35,021 nt of DNA from JBDKVA01 sp039679375 (GCA_039679375.1 JBDKVA010000170.1:1-35021), one strand, 5' to 3'; positions 24,495 to 33,789 are shown, counted from the first letter of the stretch. Notes: generated from the letters alone by a model not told the origin. Translations and numbers: made by a program.

Positions 24495-25475
24495 ATGATT
24501 ATGAAAATTTCTTCCCGCTTGGAAGCAAAAGAATTAAAGCACCCGGCAAATCGCGCAATCAAACCTGAAAAGTGTTTTACCAAAAGGCTCAGGGAGAGTA
24601 AATACCTGTTGCTGATGATGTTGCCCGGTCTGCTGCTGTTAATTGTATATAAATATCTTCCCATGCTGGGGCTTGTGATTGCCTTTAAGAATTTCAGCTT
24701 TGCAAAAGGAATTCCGGGAAGTAAGTGGGTTGGTCTTGACAATTTTATATTTCTTTTTACCAGGCATCCTGATTTTTATAATATTGTCTGCAATACGCTC
24801 ATTATAAACATGTTGAAGCTGCTTTTCTATTTTCCGGTACCGATTGCCCTTGCTATAATGCTAAACGAGCTTACGAACCTGCGATTGAAAAAAATCATCC
24901 AGACTTCGATATACCTTCCGCATTTTGTGTCATGGGTTGTTTTTGGTTCCATAGTCATTCAGTTTCTCATGCCTGATTTTGGAATTGTGAATCAGATTAT
25001 CCGGCTTTGCGGCGGGCAGCAGAAGTTTTTCATGTCTGAGGCTGCTTATTTCCGTCCCATCGTAGTGATTACGGAGATTTGGAAATCTGCCGGATGGGGA
25101 AGCATACTTTATCTTGCATCGCTTTCTTCGATAAATCCTGAATACTATGAAGCTGCAATAATAGACGGGGCAAAGCGCTGGCAGAAAATATGGTATATTA
25201 CCATACCTTGTATTTCGGAAACAATAGTTGTGCTCCTCCTTCTTGAGATCGGCAAGCTTATGGACGTGGGCTTTGAGCAAATTTATGTACTTTCGAATCC
25301 TGCGGTATACAGCGTGGGGGATGTTCTAAGCACCTATATTTATCGCATAGGCATTGGCCAGGCGAGATTTTCAATAACGACCGCAATAGGCCTGTTCCAG
25401 TCGATAGTAGGGCTGGCGCTGATAGTAAGCGCAAATGCGGCCTGCAAGAAGCTGTTTGACAAGAATATCTGGTAA
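24495..25475 (+). CDS. Sugar ABC transporter permease, YteP/LplB type
   Basis: A 326-residue inner-membrane permease with about six membrane segments, the first being YLLLMMLPGLLLLIVY after a basic N-terminal tail. The cytoplasmic EAA loop EYYEAAIIDGAKRWQKIWYITIP (~215-240) contacts the ATPase. The start at 24495 follows GGAG by 8 bases; an ATG at 24441 has no ribosome binding site. With the permease and binding protein downstream it makes a CUT1-type importer like B. subtilis YteP-YtcP-YtcQ, which takes up rhamnogalacturonan fragments and uses the shared ATPase MsmX. The promoter is not clear; a weak TTTCAT-17-TATAAA lies before 24440. Confidence 0.9.
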   Translation: MIMKISSRLEAKELKHPANRAIKPEKCFTKRLRESKYLLLMMLPGLLLLIVYKYLPMLGLVIAFKNFSFAKGIPGSKWVGLDNFIFLFTRHPDFYNIVCNTLIINMLKLLFYFPVPIALAIMLNELTNLRLKKIIQTSIYLPHFVSWVVFGSIVIQFLMPDFGIVNQIIRLCGGQQKFFMSEAAYFRPIVVITEIWKSAGWGSILYLASLSSINPEYYEAAIIDGAKRWQKIWYITIPCISETIVVLLLLEIGKLMDVGFEQIYVLSNPAVYSVGDVLSTYIYRIGIGQARFSITTAIGLFQSIVGLALIVSANAACKKLFDKNIW

Positions 25476-25501
25476 TTCCCTGTGGCCTGGAGGTAATTTT
25501 T

Positions 25502-26362
25502 ATGAAAAAACGTGAGTCCTTTTCTACTGTTATGATTGTAGTAATACTTATTCTATTCGCTTTGTTATGCATACTGCCGTTTTATTACGTAATTACGGTG
25601 TCATTAAGCGATCCGAACCTTGTTAGTGAAGGCCGGCTCATACTGTATCCGAGGGGAGTAACGATTAAAGCCTACGAAATGATACTGCGAGACAGAAAGT
25701 TCTTCCAGAGCTTCTGGATAAGTATTCAGAGGACCGTAATCGGCACGGGAATTGCAATTGTCATTCAAAGCTTTTTTGCCTACGGATTATCACGAAATCA
25801 CCTTATTGGCCGCAGGATGTTTAAAGGCTTGATCATTTTCGCAATTCTGTTTAACGGAGGAATTATTCCAACATACCTGGTAGTCTGTTATACCGGAATA
25901 TTTGATACGTTGTGGGCTCTGCTGCTTCCTATTGCGATGAGCCCATGGAATGTGATTATTCTTACAAGCTTTTTTTCCTCTCTTCCTGTTTCGTTGGAGG
26001 AATCCGCCAAAATTGACGGGGCAAATGACCTAACGGTGTTTTTCAGCATAGCGGTGCCTTTATCGATGCCTGCTATAGCAACCATATTGCTTTTTATTTC
26101 AGTGAGCCATTGGAACACCCTGATGGACGCTGTGATATTTATTAACAATACAAAGCTCAAGCCGCTTCAGGCATATCTTGTAGATCTTGTGATGCGGTCT
26201 TCGACACAGAATATGTACGCAAATCCTTCAGAACAGGATATACCGACACTTTCCATACAGACGGCCGCGATTTTTTCTTCGACGCTGCCGATATTGCTTG
26301 TTTATCCGTTTATCCAGAGATATTTTGTTAAAGGTGTTATGCTGGGAGCTATAAAGGGTTGA
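25502..26362 (+). CDS. Sugar ABC transporter permease, YtcP/LplC type
   Basis: A 286-residue permease, partner of the preceding one. It has about six membrane segments (first VMIVVILILFALLCILPFYY) and the EAA loop LEESAKIDGANDLTVFFSIAVPLSMP (~180). The N-terminal region DPNLVSEGRLILYPRGVTIKAYE is typical of LplC/YtcP proteins. It begins 26 bp after the first permease with GGAGG 8 bases before ATG, so the two are certainly cotranscribed. Confidence 0.92.
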   Translation: MKKRESFSTVMIVVILILFALLCILPFYYVITVSLSDPNLVSEGRLILYPRGVTIKAYEMILRDRKFFQSFWISIQRTVIGTGIAIVIQSFFAYGLSRNHLIGRRMFKGLIIFAILFNGGIIPTYLVVCYTGIFDTLWALLLPIAMSPWNVIILTSFFSSLPVSLEESAKIDGANDLTVFFSIAVPLSMPAIATILLFISVSHWNTLMDAVIFINNTKLKPLQAYLVDLVMRSSTQNMYANPSEQDIPTLSIQTAAIFSSTLPILLVYPFIQRYFVKGVMLGAIKG

Positions 26363-26400
26363 ACAGACCGATAAAACTGAAATTGTCCGGAGGTGGGTAA

Positions 26401-27789
26401 ATGTTCGGCAGAAACAATATAAATCTTGAAAAGTGCTTTTCTATTCAGACAGGGGCGCCGGTAGGCCAGTGCAGAATTGTCCCCGTCAGGCTTTCATCTT
26501 CGCCAAAAAAGACTTTTCTGGCGGCATACAGCGCAGTGTTCGACGTTGACCCGTATGTAGAAATGTTCTTTTTTCCAAAAGATACACTAAAGCTGATGCT
26601 GTTCGATGAAAACGGGGAGGTCCTTTGGAAAAGGGATCTGGGTGAGGGAATCATACCCGGGGTGTGGTTCTGCCCGGTGCTTGCCTTTGATCTGGATGGC
26701 GACAGCAATGATGAAATATGGTATGTGGGAAATACAAATCCCATCCATCCCCTTGGGGTATCAGGCTATACTCTGGATTGCCTGGACGCCCGCGATGGAA
26801 GGCTGCTGAAACGGCTGCCGTGGCCGCATACGGATGACGGTTACAGACAATCCCTGTCGAACCAGTTCAGGAATTTCATCGTTGGCGGGTACGCCCATGG
26901 CAAGCCTGTGCTTATAACTGTACAGGGAACATATAAGGATATGTTTTTTGAAGGGTATGACAGCGGGCTCAATCGTATCTGGGAGACTTTCGTATCCGAA
27001 AATGCGCAGGGTGCCAGAGGCAGCCATATGTGTCCTGTAATTGTCAGAACCGCGGACGGAGTGGATGAGCTCTGATGGGGTGAACGCTGTATCGAGCTTT
27101 CCGGCGGGAAAGAGTTGTTTTGCGCCGATAGTGAAAATTACCGGGGTCATTCTGATATTATCGCTCCTGTTTTTATAGACAGTCTCAATAAATGGCAAAT
27201 GCTGGCATGCAGGGAAACAGACCCGGATGCATCCCCCCGGATATGTATGTATGATTCCGCGGGGAAGCGGATTTGGGGAAGAGTAAATGAAGGGCATATC
27301 GACCTGGGATGGGCGGCTAGATTGAATGATGATCGCAGCCATATCGTCATGGGTATTAAGATAGGACATAAGTCTTGCGGACCTGACGGGCGTTTTCACG
27401 ATAGTTATACAGAGCATGTTTTTAATGCTCAAACAGGCGAACCTGTGGAGCTTGGGTTCAGCGTTTATAAAACAATGCCTGTCGACATCAACGGGGACGG
27501 CTATCACGAGGTTGTCCGCGGACTTCCTGCAGCAAACGGTGACGTAATGGACAGGTATGGGAATGTAGTAGGGAACATCGGCGGCAGTGTGGCGCTTTCC
27601 GGAAAAATTACAGATATGCCGGGCGAACAGCTGCTGGTGTATGGGGCGGATGGCCAAATATCACTGTGGCGTGACAAAAATGCCGAAGATTGTGCTTTTG
27701 CTGTTTCCCGTTATAACAACCCGTTTTACGGAAAAGCCCTCAGTGTATCAGGGAACGGCTACAACTGGTGTATCCTGGGAGGTATTTAA
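26401..27789 (+). pseudogene. Rhamnogalacturonan lyase-like beta-propeller protein split by one in-frame TGA
   Basis: One continuous frame of 463 codons is interrupted only by TGA at 27073-27075 (between DGVDEL and WGERCIELSGGKELF). Both halves are in the same frame and read as one protein. Repeated Asp-rich loops (FDLDGDSNDEIWYVGN, PVDINGDGYHEVVRGLPAANG, VMDRYGNVVG) resemble the propeller of family-11 rhamnogalacturonan lyases and FG-GAP proteins. The lyase assignment is inferred from similarity and from the importer around it. No signal peptide is present, so it would be cytoplasmic. GGAGGTGGG precedes ATG; the second half has only a TTG start at 27115 with no good ribosome binding site. 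A single change, for example TTA to TGA, would explain the break; recoding or a sequence error are alternatives. Confidence 0.7.
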
Positions 27790-27863
27790 CTCATATATTC
27801 GTCTGGCAAGCGCGCGGCCGGGTGATTATAAATGATCAAACAATATTATGGAGGGAGATTAAC

Positions 27864-29420
27864 ATGATTAAAAAATCAGTATTCATCTTTGTGGCGGTTG
27901 CATTGACTCTGGCTATGATTGCAGGGTGTGCCGGGAACGGCGGAAAAGAAAATGAACCGGCCGCCTCGACAGCCGCGCCGGAGAAGACAACCCAACAGAC
28001 GGCTCAATCGCCCGCTCAGACGCCCGAACCGGTAAAGCTCACCCTTCTTACTGCAGTTAATGTGGATACGGAAGGTGTGGACGTAAACGACCATGAATAT
28101 GTAAAATTTATTGAGAAGAAATTTAACGTAGATTTGAATATCATAAGCGAACCAACCAAGTATGCAGAAAAACTTAATACAACCATGGCGTCCGGCAACC
28201 TTCCCGACTATTTCATGGTTCAGACGAAAAACGATTTGCTGAAATGGGCCGATGAAGGGCTTGTCATGCCGCTGGATTCATATCTGGAAAAAGCTCCGGA
28301 TCTTAAAGGTCAGATCATGCCTCTGGCATGGGATCTTACAAAATATGACGGTAAAATATACGGCGTGCCGTTACAGAGGTACGATTCCACGCCGTTGCTG
28401 ACATTTGCAAGGAAAGACTGGCTGCAAAAGCTGAAAATCAATCCTGACAATGTAAAAACCACAGATGACTGGTACAATATGCTGAGAGCTTTTACCTACG
28501 ACGACCCGGACGGTAACGGTAAGGACGACACATACGGCATGGCTGCTTCACAGGACGCATTCAACGCGGCATACCTGACATTCCTCGACGCGTTCAACGG
28601 CTCGTGCGCCAAAGTGGTTAACGGAGAGGTCCTTCCGTATTACATTACGGACGGTTACCGTGATTACCTAAAATTCATGAACCGTTTGTACAAGGAAAAA
28701 ATTCTGGATCCCGTATATCTTATCAATTCAAATCAGCAGCTTTGGGACAATATATCAAACGGAAAAGCCGGGTCTTTCCTGTGGTTCTGGATGACGACCG
28801 AATTGCGTTCAAAGGGGTTTGACACTGCTAATCTGGTTGCTATGACGCCTCCTATCCGCAGCGACGGGAGCCAGAGCTTTTATAAGTATACTTCGCCCGT
28901 ACGTACATTTACGGCAATCTCCAGCAAATGCAAGAATCCGGAGAAGGTAATGGAAATACTTAACTGGGGCTGTACTGAAGAAGGAGGAATATTCGTATTT
29001 GCCGGTACGGAAGGACTGGATTACACCAAAACCGACGGAAAAATTGTCATCAAAGAGGACAGACGCGGTAAGAATACTTCTTTGAGATTTATCGTTCTTG
29101 GCACACAAAAGCCTAAAATCGATTCGCCGGCACTTGAGGACATTATGAAACAGGCCTGGGGTGAGAACGGGCTTTCTTTCCTGACCAAGAGCTCCAAAAG
29201 CGGCGGTTATGATGAAGTTGAAATGCTTGCGCCCTATTTCCCTGAGCTTGCAACCTATGACCTTGACAAGCCTGTGAATGAATTCAGGGATCTTGCAATC
29301 ATGGGCAAGGTAGACATAGACTCAGAATGGAATAAGTATGTCGATAAATGGAAGAAGGCCGGCGGCTCCGAAAAAATCCGGCTTATGACCGATTGGTATA
29401 ACAAGAGTTATAAAAAATAA
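27864..29420 (+). CDS. Extracellular solute-binding lipoprotein, YtcQ/LplA type
   Basis: A 518-residue lipoprotein that captures the sugar ligand outside the membrane for the two permeases. The signal peptide MIKKSVFIFVAVALTLAM ends in the lipobox IAGC, so Cys22 is the lipidated residue; a Ser/Thr/Pro/Ala/Gln-rich linker follows (~27-55). The mature domain shows solute-binding features such as VDTEGVDVNDHEYVKFIEKKF, TTMASGNLPDYFMVQ, YGVPLQRYDSTPLLTFARKDWLQKL and DDPDGNGKDDTYGMA (a calcium-loop-like stretch). The ATG at 27864 follows GGAGGGAG by about 6 bases; the longer frame from 27768 is not supported. It lies 74 bp after the broken propeller gene. Confidence 0.93.
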   Translation: MIKKSVFIFVAVALTLAMIAGCAGNGGKENEPAASTAAPEKTTQQTAQSPAQTPEPVKLTLLTAVNVDTEGVDVNDHEYVKFIEKKFNVDLNIISEPTKYAEKLNTTMASGNLPDYFMVQTKNDLLKWADEGLVMPLDSYLEKAPDLKGQIMPLAWDLTKYDGKIYGVPLQRYDSTPLLTFARKDWLQKLKINPDNVKTTDDWYNMLRAFTYDDPDGNGKDDTYGMAASQDAFNAAYLTFLDAFNGSCAKVVNGEVLPYYITDGYRDYLKFMNRLYKEKILDPVYLINSNQQLWDNISNGKAGSFLWFWMTTELRSKGFDTANLVAMTPPIRSDGSQSFYKYTSPVRTFTAISSKCKNPEKVMEILNWGCTEEGGIFVFAGTEGLDYTKTDGKIVIKEDRRGKNTSLRFIVLGTQKPKIDSPALEDIMKQAWGENGLSFLTKSSKSGGYDEVEMLAPYFPELATYDLDKPVNEFRDLAIMGKVDIDSEWNKYVDKWKKAGGSEKIRLMTDWYNKSYKK

Positions 29421-29536
29421 GCAATTATGTACTAAACACAAACGATAAGACAAGACCGGTTTATAGAATGTTAAAGCACCGCTGCCGCTTTTTTTAAGCA
29501 GGAGGCAGGTGTGCTATAATCAAATAAGAGCCAATT
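29421..29536 (+). other. Intergenic stretch with imperfect hairpin after the binding-protein gene
   Basis: AGCACCGCTGCCGCTT (from 29473) and AAGCAGGAGGCAGGTGTGCT can fold into a long imperfect hairpin with a T-rich loop. It may act as a terminator or stabiliser of the transporter message; the U-run is inside the loop, so this is uncertain. Confidence 0.35.
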
Positions 29537-29605
29537 TGTCATTGCGAGCACAGCGAAGCAATCCCGGAATGGGATTACCGCGTCGCTGTGCTCCTCGCAA
29601 TGACA
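29537..29605. repeat. Palindromic TCATTGCGAG-type dispersed repeat
   Basis: A 69-bp element bounded by TGTCATTGCGAG and its exact inverse CTCGCAATGACA. Inside, CACAGCGA pairs with TCGCTGTG and AATCCC with GGGATT around GGAAT, so the whole unit is a long hairpin. Repeats with TCATTGCGAG ends and a GAAGCAATC core are dispersed in many bacterial genomes. It lies between the binding-protein and regulator genes. A degenerate copy is at 17351-17388. Confidence 0.75.
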
Positions 29606-29683
29606 GCTTTAAGCAAGTAGATGCGCGGTATTCGGCCGATAAGCTGCGGGCTGTATCCATCTGAAAATGATGAGGGATAAAAA

Positions 29684-31990
29684 GTGATTAAGGCTAAAAG
29701 AGCAGGCATTTTCAAAAATTTTCTGATTTCCTATGTCCTTGTACTGGTAATTCCGGTTTTTTTAGGTTTGATGATTTATTATCAGTCCGTTCAAATCATC
29801 AGCAAAAACGCGGAGCAGAGTAACCTTAACAGGCTTGAGCAGGTCCGCGAAGCCTTTGAAATCAATCTTGATAACGCGGAAATGGTACTCACCCAGATTT
29901 CTTTGAATCCGTATGTAATTGATTTTATGTACAATCAAAACGATACATTGACGGATACTGTGTACAAGCTTAAACAGATAACTACAAGCCTATCCTCCTA
30001 TTACTTTTTTAATGATTTCATAATGAGTTACTATATATGGTACCCTGGAAGCGGCTATGTTGTAACAAAGGACGAAGTATATAAAACCGAGGCTTTCTTC
30101 CGGACATTTTTTGCTGTCGGGAGTTATGAATATCAGCAGTGGCTTCAGGAACAGAAGGCAAAAGACCCGTATATGGGCTTCTATAAAACTTCTGAAATGA
30201 ACGTCAACGGAACACGGAAAAGAGTGTATGAGTATACGGTATCAATACCCTTTGCATCCGTACAGAATACTCTCGGCTCAATTCATGTCCTTATTGACGA
30301 GCGAAGTGTTGAAAAGCTGATGCGCAATCCGGGAGGCGAAGGACAGGCGTTTTCCTATATAGCCGATTCAGATGGCAACCTCATCAGCTTTTTTCCGCAG
30401 AAAGGCGCCGAACCCCGTGTATTTGAGCTTCCTAAGGGACAGGATAGTGGCTATTTTATTGATCATACCGAAAATGAAAACAACATAGTCTGCTATACTC
30501 ATTCATCCGATAAAGAATGGGTATATGTATCAGCGCAATCACTTGACGAATTGCTCAAACAAGTGAGTCAGACAAAAAAACTGTTTATATGGTCCATGAT
30601 TTTGTCACTAACCCTTGCGCTATCCCTCTCTTTTCTGCTTTCCTACAACAAATCGCGCCCGCTGGTTAAAATAATGGACAGCCTTGACGAATACGGGGGG
30701 TATTCTTCCAAGGGACATGGGGGAGGACTTTTGCATCTACAGAAATCTGTGCTCTCCCTTATAGGTGAAAATCAGGATATCCGTGAGGATATGAACAGGC
30801 AGAGGCCGATACTTAAGAATGTATTCCTTTTCAGGCTAATGCGGAATGAGATATCCGGCTGTGTTGATATTGAAGCCAATGCGCTCCAATTTGGCATAGA
30901 GGCCAACGGAAGGCGTTTTTCCGTTATACTTGCGTATTTAGGGGAGTTTACAAACAACGTCAGCGGTGAGGTTTTTAACGAACTTAACGCCGTGAAGACG
31001 GTGCTTTCTGAAATGATTGCTTCTACCAGCTCTGATGTCCGGTACTCGGGGGTTGATCTGGATGAAAGCACAATGGCGTATATCGGAGAATTCCCGTATG
31101 GTTCCAGCAGTGAATGCATCGAATACAACATGATCTTCTTTTCAAGGGTTCAGAAGGAAATGTATGATAAATACCACTGGAACATGCTGTTTGCATTAGG
31201 GGAGGATGTAGTCGGACTGCCTGAACTGCACCAGTCCTTCGAAACAGCGAAATATGCTCTGGAGAACAGCGTTATACGAGGGGAGTATTCAGGCGTCCGT
31301 ATGTTCAATTCCTCAATGAGGCGGAATAGCCGTTTCGATTATCCCGTGGAAACAGAGCTTCGGTTGATCAGCCTGGCACGTGAGGGCAAGCTGAATGAAA
31401 TTGAAACCGTGCTGGATAATATTTTTAAAAACAATATAAATAACGGGGAATATGACAACGATTCGTTGAAGCTATTGCTTGACGCGCTAAAAAGCACACT
31501 TTTCCGATTAAACGGGGTATTGTTTTTAAATGTGCCTGATATTTACAAGCTGATGGACGGCAAAATTTTCGCGCTGGACCACTTGGACCGCGGAAGGGTT
31601 CTTGAAATATATAAAGATATATGCGCGGAGGTCATAAAAAAACAACAAGACCTAAAGCAAAATTTGAAGGAAGAAATTATAAAGTATGTTAACTGTAATT
31701 ATATGAGACAGGACTTTTACCTGGGCTGCGTAACCGAGCATTTCAAGCTGAGCGAAACCTATCTTTCCATCTTTTTCAAAGAAAATACCGGTGAGAGCTT
31801 TATCTCATATGTTGAGAAGCTCAGGATGGACAGAGCCTGCACAATCCTCGTCAGAAGCGGGATTTGCGTGGAGGAAATTGCCTCCGTTGTCGGATACAAC
31901 AGTGCCCATGCTTTCCGGCGTGCGTTTAAACGCAGATATGGGATGACGCCGCTGGAATATAAGAAAGCATATATTGTACTGCCAAACTAA
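29684..31990 (+). CDS. Membrane-bound AraC-family transcriptional regulator, YtdP/YesS type
   Basis: A 768-residue regulator that senses outside the cell and binds DNA inside. The first membrane helix is ~11-32 (FLISYVLVLVIPVFLGLMIYY), an extracellular Cache-like domain spans ~33-295, a second helix is ~298-320 (LFIWSMILSLTLALSLSFLL), then a linker domain, and an AraC/XylS double helix-turn-helix at ~665-765 (YLGCVTEHFKLSETYLSIFFK, then ICVEEIASVVGYNSAHAFRRAFKRRYGMTPLEYK). B. subtilis YtdP and YesS have this size and layout and lie with rhamnogalacturonan uptake genes. The start is GTG, with GAGGG 7 bases upstream. It probably activates the import genes just upstream, though no operator was recognised. 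Confidence 0.93.
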   Translation: MIKAKRAGIFKNFLISYVLVLVIPVFLGLMIYYQSVQIISKNAEQSNLNRLEQVREAFEINLDNAEMVLTQISLNPYVIDFMYNQNDTLTDTVYKLKQITTSLSSYYFFNDFIMSYYIWYPGSGYVVTKDEVYKTEAFFRTFFAVGSYEYQQWLQEQKAKDPYMGFYKTSEMNVNGTRKRVYEYTVSIPFASVQNTLGSIHVLIDERSVEKLMRNPGGEGQAFSYIADSDGNLISFFPQKGAEPRVFELPKGQDSGYFIDHTENENNIVCYTHSSDKEWVYVSAQSLDELLKQVSQTKKLFIWSMILSLTLALSLSFLLSYNKSRPLVKIMDSLDEYGGYSSKGHGGGLLHLQKSVLSLIGENQDIREDMNRQRPILKNVFLFRLMRNEISGCVDIEANALQFGIEANGRRFSVILAYLGEFTNNVSGEVFNELNAVKTVLSEMIASTSSDVRYSGVDLDESTMAYIGEFPYGSSSECIEYNMIFFSRVQKEMYDKYHWNMLFALGEDVVGLPELHQSFETAKYALENSVIRGEYSGVRMFNSSMRRNSRFDYPVETELRLISLAREGKLNEIETVLDNIFKNNINNGEYDNDSLKLLLDALKSTLFRLNGVLFLNVPDIYKLMDGKIFALDHLDRGRVLEIYKDICAEVIKKQQDLKQNLKEEIIKYVNCNYMRQDFYLGCVTEHFKLSETYLSIFFKENTGESFISYVEKLRMDRACTILVRSGICVEEIASVVGYNSAHAFRRAFKRRYGMTPLEYKKAYIVLPN

Positions 31991-32017
31991 ATTCATGCTA
32001 TATCGCAAACTGCCTTG

Positions 32018-32689
32018 CTACAATTTTTTCCTGGCCTTTGTTACATAGTTGTTATAGATATTATTCACCTCTTCATCAAGCTGTGTGAAATAATCCATGA
32101 ACAATTTATTATTTGTATTGTCACATTCGATGAATTGCACGGCATGATCAATAATGATCGTGTGTGCGTACCTTCTTCTTATCACTTTACCGGTAAGCTT
32201 TGCGGTGGCATGATTCGGCAGGGTAAGCCTCATTTCAAGGTAATCATTGCCGTCAAACTGGTGATCGCATAAGAATGCCGCACCTCCATACGAAAGGTCG
32301 GTGACGGTACAGGGATAAACCTCATCATCCCAAAGCGGCCTGACCAGTGCTTCCAATGTGACATCATACCGGGGATACAACCTATTGTTGATCATTTCTT
32401 CTGCGGAATCGATTTTAACTGAAACATATTCAAGCGGACCATTGACTATATCTTTTACTGCACCGCGAAAATAATATACAAAATTATCATTTGAGTATTT
32501 CACTGAAACAGGGCATCCTATAACAGCAATTCCTCTCATGAATTTATCGATATAGGCTATTCTTATTATTGTTCCGCTTAGGCCATATACGACATTGCCA
32601 TGCCATGGCGCATTTGCACCCAGACTGGCGCCGATCATCATACCTTCGCTCAAAATAGTTGCAACTGCTGAGGCGTTCAGAGAGATCAC
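32018..32689 (-). CDS. PilZ-domain protein, YcgR-like (c-di-GMP receptor)
   Basis: A 223-residue two-domain protein. The C-terminal PilZ domain (~100-210) has both c-di-GMP motifs: R103-LYP-R107 (RxxxR) and D131-L-S133-YG-G136 (DxSxxG). The N-terminal ~95 residues look like the flagellar-brake YcgR N-domain (GLSGTIIRIAYIDKF, VSVKYSNDNFVYYFRGAV). It should bind cyclic di-GMP and change motility or surface behaviour. The only start in frame near the domain edge is GTG at 32689, abutting a G-rich ribosome binding site with poor spacing; ATG 32641 is the alternative. It lies 89 bp downstream of argB on the same strand and converges with the AraC-type gene (27 bp gap, no terminator seen). Confidence 0.85.
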   Translation of the reverse strand: MISLNASAVATILSEGMMIGASLGANAPWHGNVVYGLSGTIIRIAYIDKFMRGIAVIGCPVSVKYSNDNFVYYFRGAVKDIVNGPLEYVSVKIDSAEEMINNRLYPRYDVTLEALVRPLWDDEVYPCTVTDLSYGGAAFLCDHQFDGNDYLEMRLTLPNHATAKLTGKVIRRRYAHTIIIDHAVQFIECDNTNNKLFMDYFTQLDEEVNNIYNNYVTKARKKL

Positions 32690-32778
32690 CCCCCAAACTC
32701 ATACATATTTAACCATTTTAATATATCGGTATGTTTGTTCCAAAACTTAACAGTTATATTGAATTCAATCAATACAGT

Positions 32779-33681
32779 TTATAACATCTCGTTACTGTGG
32801 TAAAGCACCTTTTCCCTCATGATCATAGTGCCGATGCCTTTGTTTGTGAAGATCTCGAGCAATATGCTATGCGGTATCCTGCCGTCCAGGATATGAGTCC
32901 TGCCGACTCCGCCGTCAAGTGCTTCCAGGCATCCCAGAACCTTTGGAATCATACCTCCGTTGATGATTTTTTTATCAATCAGATCATGTACTTCGGCTGC
33001 AGTCAGTGCATACAATATATCCGGACTGTCCTTGGACATTTTGACGCCTTCCACATCGGTCAGCAGCATAAGCTTTTCCGCCTTTAATGCTATCGCGACC
33101 TCACCGGCCACGGTGTCCGCATTGATATTGTAGCTGTGGCCGTCCGCACCCACTCCGATAGGAGCTATAACCGGTATGTATTCATCTTTTGCAATCAGAT
33201 CAAGCAGTTTAGAATTGATATGTTTTATTTTTCCCACATAGCCTATATCTTTTTCCTCACCGTCAATTACAGTTTTGTGCCGCTCACATTCAATAAGGGC
33301 GCCGTCAATTCCGCACAGGCCGATTGCTTTGCCGCCCTTTTGGTTCAAAAGGGAGACAATCTCTTTGTTTGTCTTGCCGACAAGTACCATCTGTGCGACC
33401 TCCATGACGTTCTCATCGGTCACCCTGAGGCCGTTGACAAAGCTGCTTTTGATATCAAGCTTATCCAGCATTTTATTGATGTCCGGGCCGCCTCCATGCA
33501 CGATGACCGGATTCATGCCTATGAACTTAAGAAGTGTGATATCCTCCATGACGGAGTTTTTCAAATCCTCATTGATCATTGCGTTTCCGCCGTATTTAAT
33601 TACTACGGTCTTTCCGTGAAGCTTCTGGATGTAGGGTAACGCTTCTATTAAAATCTGAGCCTTTTTTATTAATGCTTCCAT
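32779..33681 (-). CDS. argB: Acetylglutamate kinase
   Basis: A 300-residue amino-acid kinase that phosphorylates N-acetylglutamate, the second step to ornithine. Motifs are TVVIKYGGNAM (~25), PVIVHGGGPDINKML (~58), the acetylglutamate site YNINADTVAGEVAIAL (~190), LLTDVEGV and IINGGMIPKVLGCLEAL. The extra N-terminal helix (EALIKKAQILIEALPYIQKLHG) is the feature that makes hexameric, arginine-inhibited forms, so feedback control by arginine is likely. GGAGG precedes ATG by 7 bases. It follows argC by 108 bp, where a degenerate tandem repeat replaces the argJ gene found here in B. subtilis. Confidence 0.96.
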   Translation of the reverse strand: MEALIKKAQILIEALPYIQKLHGKTVVIKYGGNAMINEDLKNSVMEDITLLKFIGMNPVIVHGGGPDINKMLDKLDIKSSFVNGLRVTDENVMEVAQMVLVGKTNKEIVSLLNQKGGKAIGLCGIDGALIECERHKTVIDGEEKDIGYVGKIKHINSKLLDLIAKDEYIPVIAPIGVGADGHSYNINADTVAGEVAIALKAEKLMLLTDVEGVKMSKDSPDILYALTAAEVHDLIDKKIINGGMIPKVLGCLEALDGGVGRTHILDGRIPHSILLEIFTNKGIGTMIMREKVLYHSNEML

Positions 33682-33705
33682 AATAATCCTCCAGTATGAA
33701 TTTAC

Positions 33706-33789
33706 TCTTTACTCCTAACCTCTAGCTTTAACCTCTAACTTCTGGTTTCTGGCTTCTGGTCTCTGCTCTTCCGGTGTGTCCCCTATCCT
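33706..33789 (-). repeat. Degenerate tandem repeat between argC and argB
   Basis: On the minus strand the gap consists of short purine-rich units (AGAGACCAGAAGCCAGAAACC, AGAAGTTAGAGG, TTAAAGCTAGAGGTTAGGAG), an irregular 7-11-base periodicity. It looks like slippage-prone simple sequence and encodes nothing visible. Confidence 0.6.

Noticed and set aside
27061..27120. Selenocysteine insertion at the TGA with the nearby hairpin as SECIS
   Set aside because: The hairpin is short, lacks the loop features I know for bacterial SECIS elements, and no selenocysteine genes or redox motif are present; kept only as a test under the TGA finding.
26761..27657. A 298-codon minus-strand open frame across the propeller gene
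   Set aside because: The plus strand has recognisable propeller motifs on both sides of the TGA; the minus frame has none and lacks a start signal.
33706..33789. CRISPR array
   Set aside because: Units are short, irregular and lack spacers of constant length.
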